Of a DNA stretch of 34,146 nt, positions 27,445 to 34,146 are shown piece by piece (the first letter of the stretch is position 1; each line of letters opens with the position of its first letter). Under the pieces are notes generated by a model. That model had not been told where the DNA came from, made no database searches, and worked only from the letters and a program-made list of their open reading frames with translations. The stretch is taken from positions 1-34,146 of the IMG/VR virus record IMGVR_UViG_3300047409_000201. One strand, written 5' to 3'. The stretch is from a virus. The position numbers and the translations under genes are program-made.

Positions 27445-28116
27445 ATGAACTTCGGGACGATGCAGGCGATCGTGAGCCAGCGGCTCGCCGAAGGCGCGGG
27501 CGCGCTGTTCTACCCGGCTTCGGAGATTAACGCGGGGCTGAACGAAGCGCAGCGCGTCTTTGTCCTGCTCACGCTCTGCATTGAAAAAACCGCTCCGTGG
27601 ACGATTCCCGCAGATACGACGTTTACGCACATGCTGACGGTCTTCCCCGACTGGATTGCGCCGCTGCGTCTGGTTGACGCGGACGGCGGCAAGATCCGCC
27701 CGTCGCGCCTGAGCGACCTGTGGGCGCTCGATTCGCAATGGCCGGGAGCGAAGGGCGCGCCTGAGCGTTACGCCGCGATGGGCTCGGATCTGCTCGCGCT
27801 TTACCGGACGCCGCAGGGACCAACGCCGGTCACCGTACAGTACGCGGCGGCTCCCGCCACGATGAGCGCACCGATCGACGTTCCGGGCATTCCCCTCCAG
27901 TTTCACGAACTGCTCGTGAAGTACGCGATTCCCCGCACGCGCATGGTCGAAGGCGGCGCGGAATTCACGAAGACGCTCCCGCTCGATGCCGAATTCATGG
28001 CGGCTGCGTCCGACTACGCAAAATACGTTCGCGCCCGGAACGTCGCGGCAGGCTACGACACGCTCCCGCCTGAGATCGAAGGGTTCGACCTCTCGCACGC
28101 AAGGAGGGCGAAGTAG
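27445..28116 (+). CDS. Tail adaptor candidate, 223 aa
   Basis: The ATG at 27445 is chosen. A TTG at 27412 is in frame but overlaps the upstream gene. The product begins MNFGTMQAIVSQRLAEGAGALFYP, then EINAGLNEAQRVFVLLTLC, a beta part (DTTFTHMLTVFPDWIAPLRLVDADG) and a C-terminal helical region (FHELLVKYAIPRTRMVEGG). The 'I...RL.E.....FYP..EIN..LNEAQR.F' start is typical of podovirus/siphovirus adaptor proteins between portal and tail. Its stop overlaps the GTG of the next gene by one base. Confidence 0.7.
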   Translation: MNFGTMQAIVSQRLAEGAGALFYPASEINAGLNEAQRVFVLLTLCIEKTAPWTIPADTTFTHMLTVFPDWIAPLRLVDADGGKIRPSRLSDLWALDSQWPGAKGAPERYAAMGSDLLALYRTPQGPTPVTVQYAAAPATMSAPIDVPGIPLQFHELLVKYAIPRTRMVEGGAEFTKTLPLDAEFMAAASDYAKYVRARNVAAGYDTLPPEIEGFDLSHARRAK

Positions 28117-28751
28117 TGGCGCTCGACGTGGCGAACTGTATACCGGATACCTGGTTCCGGCTCGGCTTCTCGAATCTTGCCGATATGAGCGCGGCGAATA
28201 CGTGGATCCAGACGTCCGAACTCTATCAGTGGGCGGACGACTTCATGAAGGCGCTCGGCCGTACGACTGCCGTATTTCTCACGTACGACGCCTCTGTGAA
28301 CGTCACGCCGGGTACGGCTGCGTATTTCCTCCCCGCGGGGCACGTCTTCACAGAGGGCGCGTGGCTCGTTTATCTCTGGTCCGGGGTTCAGGCTCTCAGA
28401 CTGACGACCACGCAGGAGCTTTACGCGCTCGACGCGACATGGCCGGCTACGCAGGGATCGCCCGAACGCCTCTCGCTCGACGCGGGCGACGTTCTGACGT
28501 GCGTGCTCTACCCGAATCCCGTCTCGAAATCCGTTCTCTGGCTGATCCTCGAACTCTTACCGGCTCCGGTAGTGCTCGGAGCTTCGGTTCTCCCCTGTTC
28601 CCCGATCCTGACTGATGCGTTCACGTACGCGATGATCGCGGGCGCGCTCTCGAAAGAGTCGGACAACGCAAAGCCCGAAGTAGCGGCGCACGCCGCTAAC
28701 AAACTACGGCTGTACGCCGAAGTCGCGAAGAAGCTCTGGGGGCCGCGCTGA
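28116..28751 (+). CDS. Second tail adaptor candidate, 211 aa
   Basis: It starts with GTG overlapping the upstream stop. The product begins MALDVANCIPDTWFRLGFSN and continues with DLMSAANTWIQ-like and LYQWADDFMKALGRTTAVF segments. A central beta part contains YALDATWPATQGSPERLSLDAGDVL, parallel to LWALDSQWPGAKGAPERYAAMGSDLL in the preceding gene. The shared W-P-x(4)-G-x-PER motif suggests the two genes arose by duplication. The C-terminus is helical (SKESDNAKPEVAAHAANKL). Its stop overlaps the start of the large tail gene. Confidence 0.7.
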   Translation: MALDVANCIPDTWFRLGFSNLADMSAANTWIQTSELYQWADDFMKALGRTTAVFLTYDASVNVTPGTAAYFLPAGHVFTEGAWLVYLWSGVQALRLTTTQELYALDATWPATQGSPERLSLDAGDVLTCVLYPNPVSKSVLWLILELLPAPVVLGASVLPCSPILTDAFTYAMIAGALSKESDNAKPEVAAHAANKLRLYAEVAKKLWGPR

Positions 28752-31700
28752 TGGGTTACGAACGGCAAAAACTCCAGATGCTCGGCGGCGGCTTCAACAT
28801 GCTGCCTCCGGGCGATAAAGTCCCCGTCACCGACTATCTGCTCGCGCAGAATTTCAGGACGGACGCGCTCGGGCGTCTCGTCTCGCGCGCCGGATATCCG
28901 CAGGTCTTTCAGCAGACGGGCATCGCGATCGCGCATTCGGCGGCGGCGATGGGCGCGGGCGGTCCCTACTACGTGGCGGGCAATACTACGGCCGATCTGA
29001 CGGGCGTGGGATGGCTCTATTACAACGGTCAGCCGATCGCGAGCGGGTTCGACGCGCACCGTGTCGGATTCGCTGCGCAAAACGGCTTTATGTGGGTGAT
29101 GAACCGCGGTAAACAGGGGCGGCATACGCCCGGTTCGCAGTTCGAGACCTGGACCCTCACCCCGCCCCCCGCGTCGCCGACCGCCGCGGCGACCGGGCTC
29201 CCGTTAACTTCGGGAAACGCCACGTACACGTACAACCGGGTGGGCGACCCGACTTACATCCACTACCTCTCGATCAACGGAACTTCCTACCAGTTCGCGG
29301 AAGACGGCTACGGCGCCGCGCAGATTCCGCTTCTGCTCTCGATCCTCGCGAAAAACGACCCGAACGCGACCGTTCAGTACGACGGCACGAGTCAGAATCT
29401 CGTGATTACGCCGATCGCGCCGAACACGCTCGTTACGGTCACAGGCTCGGACGGCAACCCCGCGAAGAACCTCGCGAACGGCGCAATAACGGCGCTTCCG
29501 ACCGGCACCTATGTTTTCTATCTCACCTATCAGAGCTTCGATTCGACGCTCGAATCGAACCCGTCTCCCCCCTCGAATCCCGTTACGGTCAACGGTCAGG
29601 CGATTCTCGTCACGTTCCCGACCGCGCCCGCGCCGGGAGATCAGCCGCAGGACGGGCGCGTAAATTTCATCAACATCTACGTGATCGGCGGCACGATGCA
29701 GAGCGCGTACCGCGCGGGACAGGTGGTTGCGACGAATACGGGGTGGACGACTTCGTTCGTTTACGCGCAGGACGACGCGAGCGTAATCGAGAACGGCGTC
29801 GTAATGCCGACTGACAACGACCTCCCGCCCGCGGCGGCGGGCGTCATCGGGCCGCACTTCTCGCGGCTCTACGCATGGTCAACAGCCCTCAACAGGAACC
29901 GGCTTTTCTGGACTAACCCCGGAGAACCGCAGTACTGGCCGGGAGCGAACGACCCGCAGATCGGCAATTGGGTGGACGTGGGGCTCGACGACGAAGACAT
30001 TCTCTGGTGTTCGATCCACGCGAACCTGATTATTCTCTACAAACAGCGTTCGGTCTGGATGCTGATAGGCTCCGATCCCTCGACGGCGACGCTCGAACAG
30101 GTTTACGACGGGCTCGGGCTCGTCAATCAGTGGGCGCTCGCGCCCGCAGGCCAGGTCGATTACTTCGTCGCGCCGAACGGCCTCTGTCTGTTCGACATGA
30201 GCCAGGTACATGAGATATCGGGCAACGTTCAGCCGCTGTTCAACACGTCGATCGTGAATTCGGGACCACTCACGCCTCCGGGCAACATTCTGGCGGGACC
30301 GTCCGTTATCGCGGGCTCGATCTCGTCCTACGCCGTCTCGCTCGGCCATGCGCTCGGGCGGCTGTTCATCTCCTACGGCGAAAACGGCTCGACGGGCGTT
30401 AAGTACGTGACGCTCGTATTCGACGAAGGACCGGAACCGGAACGGCAGGCCTACTTACAGCCGCGCTCGGGGCGATGGTTTTACGAACGGCAGTCGATCG
30501 CCGGCCTCAACGGATTTTACGGCTTCTTCTTCGACGGTACGCAGATGATCGGGCTCACTGGCGGCACCATCGCGACCGGGCTCGGCCTTGCGGACTTCCG
30601 CGGCTTTCTGACGGAGGACGTTACAACCGTTCCGATCGAATGCGTCTACGGCTCGCACTACGAAGACTGCGGGCAACCGGACAACGACAAGCAATGGTTA
30701 GAAGTTGTTATCGACTACGAATACGTCGCCGGAACGCCGGCTGACGTGTACGCGGCATTCAACACCGGAAAGATCGCGCCGCTCAAGTTGGGCACGCTCG
30801 CGACAGGCGCGCGTCAGTCGGCGAGTTTCTCGCCGGGCGCGCTCACAGGCGGGGCGGACGGCGCATTTCTCGCGCGGAATATGGCGGTCTTCATCGACGC
30901 CATGACGACCGGCAAGCTGACAATTCATAACGTGTACCTGTTCTTCTACGTCGAAGCGCGGGTAGCCCTCATCGCCTCGACGATCCCGACCGATCTCGGC
31001 GTCGGAAAAATCAAGCAGGCGAAGGAACTCGAACTCGACATCGACACGTCGGCGAGCGCGGGCAATGCGATCGCAACCATCGTGAGCGACCTTCCCGGCA
31101 ACCAGCTCGCGATTCGTCAGACGATCAACGTGCAGACGCCCGGACGCGCCATCATGAAATACCCCTTCGCCGTTCAGGAGGGGCTCTTGTGGCAAGTACT
31201 CCTCGGCGGGCCTCCGCGCTTCCGGCTCTATTCGGCGCGGCTGCTGATGCGAGTACTCGGCACGTCGGTAGAAGCCTACGAAGGCGCGGCGGGCTTCGTC
31301 TGGGATTCGATGGAACAGAATCTCGGCGATCCGATCGCGGTCAAACGGGCGCGGGAAATTTCGCTCAAAATCGACTTTAACGGCGCGCTCACGGTGAATC
31401 TGCTTACGGACCTTCCGGGCAACGCGCAGACGGTTCGTTTCACGACGACGATCAACTCGTCTCAGAGCGGCGCGCGCGTGTTCATGATCCCGCTGCCGCA
31501 GGGCGCGAACAATTCCGTCGAAGGACGCATCTACCGGCTGAAGCTCTCGGCCTCGGTGCGCTTCACGCTCTACGGCGCGGCGATCGACGCGCGGGCGGTC
31601 GGCATCTACGTCGAAGCCTACGAAGCGACGGGCGGCGCGGTGTGGGACTCAACCGCGATCGACTTCGGCGACGCGGACACGAAGACTTTCGACGAGCTTC

Positions 31701-32449
31701 GCTTCGAGATGGAAACGGACGCCGGCGCAACGGCGACCGCGACGCTTTACACCGATCTCCCCGGTGAAGCCGCGGCGGTGCGCGGGACGTACACACTCGC
31801 GACCGGCACGACGGGGCGCGCGTGGATTACGGCGCCGCTGCCGGCGAACATCGAAGGACGTTCGGCGCGCGTGCTGATCTCCTCGGGTACGGGCTTCCGT
31901 CTCTATACGGCAGAGGCGCGATGGTTCCGCGTGGGCCGCTATCTGTGCGCGACGACGCCATCGGGCAATGATGCGTTTACGACGCTCGCGTTCGACTTCG
32001 AAAGCGAACGGATCAAAATGTATAAGCGCCTGGAGGTGGATATCTGGGCCGACAACACCGTTTCGATCACCGTAATAACCGATCAGGGCGGCACGCTTCA
32101 GACGGTCTACAACCCGCAGGCGACCACCAACGGACGGCAGACGGTGTTGATTACGTTTCCTCCCGGCGTGCGCGGGCGGCTGCTCCGCGTCTCGGTCGCG
32201 AGCGCGGCGAACGGACCCTACGCGGCGCGGATTTATCACATACGCGCATGGTCCCGGCCTCTCACCGAACCGGAGGGCGGCTGGAAATGGGAAGTCTACC
32301 CGCTCGAAGCGAGCGACGTGCTTCCGGCATGGCATCGGTTCCCGGTCGCGGAAACGCCCGCGGTCTGGACCTGGACGCCGGTGCTCTCGGTCGAACCGAC
32401 GCCCGATACGTGGGAGTGGGTGCCGGTCGACCTCTCTGTTTCGGGGTAA
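28751..32449 (+). CDS. Large tail hub/needle-type structural protein, 1232 aa, with C-terminal repeats
   Basis: The first about 730 residues (MGYERQKLQMLGGGFNMLPPG..., DYLLAQNFRTDALGRLVSRAG, PHFSRLYAWSTALNRNRLFWTNPGEPQYW, LVNQWALAPAGQVDYFVAPNGLCLF) resemble the beta-propeller-like tail hub proteins of podoviruses (gp10/tail tubular B type), with a conserved R..W....NR..WTN.GEP..W segment. Residues about 735-1160 contain four related beta modules, each with a TDLPG....VR element. The C-terminus ends in W-rich strands (WTWTPVLSVEPTPDTWEWVPVDLSVSG). It should build the tail and contact fibres. Confidence 0.8.
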   Translation: MGYERQKLQMLGGGFNMLPPGDKVPVTDYLLAQNFRTDALGRLVSRAGYPQVFQQTGIAIAHSAAAMGAGGPYYVAGNTTADLTGVGWLYYNGQPIASGFDAHRVGFAAQNGFMWVMNRGKQGRHTPGSQFETWTLTPPPASPTAAATGLPLTSGNATYTYNRVGDPTYIHYLSINGTSYQFAEDGYGAAQIPLLLSILAKNDPNATVQYDGTSQNLVITPIAPNTLVTVTGSDGNPAKNLANGAITALPTGTYVFYLTYQSFDSTLESNPSPPSNPVTVNGQAILVTFPTAPAPGDQPQDGRVNFINIYVIGGTMQSAYRAGQVVATNTGWTTSFVYAQDDASVIENGVVMPTDNDLPPAAAGVIGPHFSRLYAWSTALNRNRLFWTNPGEPQYWPGANDPQIGNWVDVGLDDEDILWCSIHANLIILYKQRSVWMLIGSDPSTATLEQVYDGLGLVNQWALAPAGQVDYFVAPNGLCLFDMSQVHEISGNVQPLFNTSIVNSGPLTPPGNILAGPSVIAGSISSYAVSLGHALGRLFISYGENGSTGVKYVTLVFDEGPEPERQAYLQPRSGRWFYERQSIAGLNGFYGFFFDGTQMIGLTGGTIATGLGLADFRGFLTEDVTTVPIECVYGSHYEDCGQPDNDKQWLEVVIDYEYVAGTPADVYAAFNTGKIAPLKLGTLATGARQSASFSPGALTGGADGAFLARNMAVFIDAMTTGKLTIHNVYLFFYVEARVALIASTIPTDLGVGKIKQAKELELDIDTSASAGNAIATIVSDLPGNQLAIRQTINVQTPGRAIMKYPFAVQEGLLWQVLLGGPPRFRLYSARLLMRVLGTSVEAYEGAAGFVWDSMEQNLGDPIAVKRAREISLKIDFNGALTVNLLTDLPGNAQTVRFTTTINSSQSGARVFMIPLPQGANNSVEGRIYRLKLSASVRFTLYGAAIDARAVGIYVEAYEATGGAVWDSTAIDFGDADTKTFDELRFEMETDAGATATATLYTDLPGEAAAVRGTYTLATGTTGRAWITAPLPANIEGRSARVLISSGTGFRLYTAEARWFRVGRYLCATTPSGNDAFTTLAFDFESERIKMYKRLEVDIWADNTVSITVITDQGGTLQTVYNPQATTNGRQTVLITFPPGVRGRLLRVSVASAANGPYAARIYHIRAWSRPLTEPEGGWKWEVYPLEASDVLPAWHRFPVAETPAVWTWTPVLSVEPTPDTWEWVPVDLSVSG
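31085..32092. repeat. Four diverged protein-level repeats in the large tail protein
   Basis: The elements SDLPGNQLAIR (31085), TDLPGNAQTVR (31406), TDLPGEAAAVR (31751) and TDQGGTLQTVY (32078) recur every 107-115 codons. The surrounding VEAYEGAAGFVWDS and VEAYEATGGAVWDS blocks are conserved between neighbours. The repeats look like tandem beta-sandwich domains formed by duplication. Confidence 0.85.
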
Positions 32450-32452
32450 ACG

Positions 32453-32863
32453 ATGTCTGAACTCGCGCCGTTGCCGCAGGGCGTTGGTGGATCCGGGGCG
32501 CGCGATCTCGTAAACGCGATCAACGACCGGCTGCGCCGCATCGGGACGGGAATCCAGCAGGTTACGAAGGTCGCCGCGGCCGCGCCTCCCCCCGTTGCAG
32601 CTCGCGCGGGCCTGAACGCGATCACCGTGTCGACGACGCCGTACAACCTCGCGACGGACGACGACATAATCGTGCTCGTCTCGGGCGCAAGCGTTCTGAA
32701 GTTTCCGCAGTTCTCAACGATTCCGCTCAGACACGTTTATTCGTTTGTGAATCACTCGGGCGTCGACTGCACGCTGACGACGACCGCGGGCGACACGATC
32801 GCAAACGTCGCCTCGTTCGTCATCCCCTACGGCGCCGCTTACGAGATTGTGCCGAACACGTGA
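32453..32863 (+). CDS. Tail-associated small protein, 136 aa
   Basis: The product begins [25 protein letters not shown], then a helical stretch ([19 protein letters not shown]), a Pro/Ala linker and a beta-rich domain ([71 protein letters not shown]). The helix-linker-beta order suggests a coiled-coil/beta tail tip or fibre attachment protein. It is encoded between the large tail gene and the collagen-like genes, and its stop overlaps the following GTG. No family is recognised. Confidence 0.65.
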   Translation: MSELAPLPQGVGGSGARDLVNAINDRLRRIGTGIQQVTKVAAAAPPPVAARAGLNAITVSTTPYNLATDDDIIVLVSGASVLKFPQFSTIPLRHVYSFVNHSGVDCTLTTTAGDTIANVASFVIPYGAAYEIVPNT

Positions 32864-33900
32864 GCAACGCTCAGATAATTTCGCACGCGACCGTGAGCGT
32901 GAAGGGCGATATCGCCTCCTTCGACGGTCAGAATCCGCGCTCGCTGCCGGTGGGTGCGGACTTCGGGTTTCTCATCTCGCATTCGTCGTTCCCGTTCGGG
33001 ATCGGCTATTTCGCGAAGGGACCCGCGGGCTTGTGGCTCATGGCGGATTCGACCGCGCCCTACGGCATCCGCTGGACGAACACGCTGCCAGCGGGATTTC
33101 CGGGCGCTCCAGGACCGGCAGGGCCGGCAGGCGCGACCGGACCGGCAGGAACGCCGGGAACGCCCGGAGGACCAGGCAGTACGCCCGGACCGACCGGACC
33201 GGCAGGGGCGCCGGGAACGGCAGGAGCGCCCGGACCGCAGGGACCTCCAAGCATCGTCACAGGACCGACCGGCACGCCGGGAACGGTCGGACCGCCCGGA
33301 CCGCAGGGTTTTCCCGGTAATCAGGGGCCGACAGGTAATCCGGGGCTCGTTCCGGGCGGCAGAGGGCCGATCGGCGCGCCGGGGCCGACAGGTCCGTTCG
33401 GACCGGCAGGCGCAAGCCCGGTCGGGCCTGCCGGTAATCAGGGAGCGCAGGGACCGCAGGGAATCCAGGGGCTTCAGGGAGTGGGCGGGCCTGGTGGCGA
33501 CGGCGGCGCGGGCGGTCGCGGTGGTCCGTTCGGACCGGCAGGCGTAAGCGGAAACGGTAACGAGGGCGGCATGGGAGGGCCGGGAGGCTCGGGCGATCCG
33601 GGCGGTCCGGGCGGGGCTGGCGGCGCGGGCGGCGACGGCGCAGAGGGCGACAGCAACTTCGACATTGCGGGCGGCGGCGGCGCTCCCGGTGGCGACGGCG
33701 GCGCGGGCGGCGACAGTACGACAGGGGTAGGAGGTCCGGGCGGGCGCGGCGGTAACGGCGGGCGCGGCGGTGACGGTAACGCAGGCGGATTCTTCGCCGA
33801 AGGCGGCGACGGCGGCGGCGGCGGGCCTGGAGGGAGCGGAGTCGTGCCCGGACCGGCCGGCGCTCCAGGCGCACCCGGCGCTCACGGAGTCCCGAATTGA
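32860..33900 (+). CDS. Collagen-like and glycine-rich fibre/adhesin protein
   Basis: The 346 residues have three zones. Residues 1-78 form an N-terminal domain (beginning [20 protein letters not shown]). Residues 79-209 are mostly Gly-X-Y triplets, a collagen-like stalk with short interruptions (SIVT, LVPG, ASPV). Residues 210-328 are built of GG-x units with short non-glycine loops (NGNE, SNFDI, STT, FFAE). The last zone resembles the polyglycine-II sandwich of T-even-type gp38 adhesins. The protein probably forms a host-contacting fibre tip. GTG start overlaps the upstream stop. The next gene repeats the N-terminal domain. Confidence 0.8.
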   Translation: MSNAQIISHATVSVKGDIASFDGQNPRSLPVGADFGFLISHSSFPFGIGYFAKGPAGLWLMADSTAPYGIRWTNTLPAGFPGAPGPAGPAGATGPAGTPGTPGGPGSTPGPTGPAGAPGTAGAPGPQGPPSIVTGPTGTPGTVGPPGPQGFPGNQGPTGNPGLVPGGRGPIGAPGPTGPFGPAGASPVGPAGNQGAQGPQGIQGLQGVGGPGGDGGAGGRGGPFGPAGVSGNGNEGGMGGPGGSGDPGGPGGAGGAGGDGAEGDSNFDIAGGGGAPGGDGGAGGDSTTGVGGPGGRGGNGGRGGDGNAGGFFAEGGDGGGGGPGGSGVVPGPAGAPGAPGAHGVPN

Positions 33901-34146
33901 GCGACGCCAAGCTGATCGCGGCTTCGACCGTTTCCGTGAAGGGCGATATCGCCTCTTTCGACGGGCTCAATCCGCGGGCGCTTCCGGTGGGGCCGAACGG
34001 CTCGATCCTCGTACCGGATTCGTCGAAGCTGCTCGGGCTCAAGTGGCTCGTGCCCGGACCGGACGGCTATTTTCTCTCGCCGACGCCGACCGGCCTGCAA
34101 TGGGTCGATGCCCGAACCCTGATTCCTCCCGGCGCGACGGGACCGG
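33897..34146 (+). CDS. Second collagen-type fibre gene, cut by the window end
   Basis: A TTG at 33897 overlaps the upstream TGA (TTGA) and opens a frame [20 protein letters not shown] that stays open to the last base. Its first 32 residues closely match those of the preceding gene ([20 protein letters not shown]), and the DNA is nearly identical across GTGAAGGGCGATATCGCCTC. At the window edge it enters PPGATGP, the start of a collagen-like stretch. It is therefore a tandem paralogue sharing the attachment domain. The C-terminal receptor-binding part is not seen. Confidence 0.75.
   Translation, partial: MSDAKLIAASTVSVKGDIASFDGLNPRALPVGPNGSILVPDSSKLLGLKWLVPGPDGYFLSPTPTGLQWVDARTLIPPGATGP

Noticed and set aside
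1-34146. tRNA genes and CRISPR arrays
   Set aside because: I found no cloverleaf-type sequence and no regularly spaced direct repeats with unique spacers. Repeats seen are operators, iteron-like sites or protein-coding repeats.

Overview
The window is a contiguous piece of a temperate tailed bacteriophage (Caudoviricetes) genome or prophage from a GC-rich bacterium. The evidence is a tyrosine integrase, a replication gene, a large terminase with nuclease motifs, a portal, a scaffold candidate, an HK97-type major capsid protein and several fibre genes. The host cannot be named from the sequence. Genes are densely packed with many ATGA/GTGA overlaps. The portal - scaffold - capsid - adaptor - very large tail protein order, with no tail tube or tape measure visible, suits a short-tailed virion, but the right end continues beyond the window.

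Layout. (1) 1-671, leftward: a Lys-rich peptide, a coiled-coil protein and a two-helix membrane protein (lysis candidate). (2) 671-792: a divergent control region with four copies of the palindrome TGCCCACGTGGGCA at 25/30/30-bp spacing. (3) 793-2075, rightward early genes, including a siphovirus Gp157-like protein, ending at a bidirectional terminator. (4) 2214-3251, leftward integrase. (5) 3252-3724: a 473-bp non-coding, AT-richer region with a 45-nt hairpin and short repeats. (6) 3725-8810, rightward: a winged-helix/zinc replication protein with an origin-like repeat cluster inside it, HNH nuclease, Dam-type methyltransferase, helix-turn-helix protein, small-terminase candidate, a FliA-like sigma factor and Cys-rich mini-proteins. 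(7) 8854-15805: large terminase, small accessory genes, and a collagen/S74 tail fibre. (8) 15802-16936: a compact leftward cassette of five overlapping small genes. (9) 16941-28751: portal, PD-(D/E)XK nuclease, an Acb2-like anti-CBASS protein, scaffold candidate, decoration candidate, major capsid protein and adaptors, interrupted by a leftward HNH endonuclease gene. (10) 28751-34146: a 1232-residue tail protein with four C-terminal repeats, then collagen-like and glycine-rich adhesin genes.

The most interesting signal is regulatory. The phage encodes a compact FliA/WhiG-type sigma factor (7921-8589). Downstream of it, the 8-mer GTCGAATA (or a close variant) sits 7-11 nt before the start codons of seven genes or transcription units, including terminase and portal. 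It resembles the FliA -10 element GCCGATAA, and the spacing would make many of these mRNAs leaderless. A sigma-directed, leaderless late regulon is therefore proposed as inference. Other points of interest are the operator array, the intragenic origin-like cluster, the Acb2-like protein, the reverse-strand five-gene cassette and the collagen plus polyglycine adhesin architecture.
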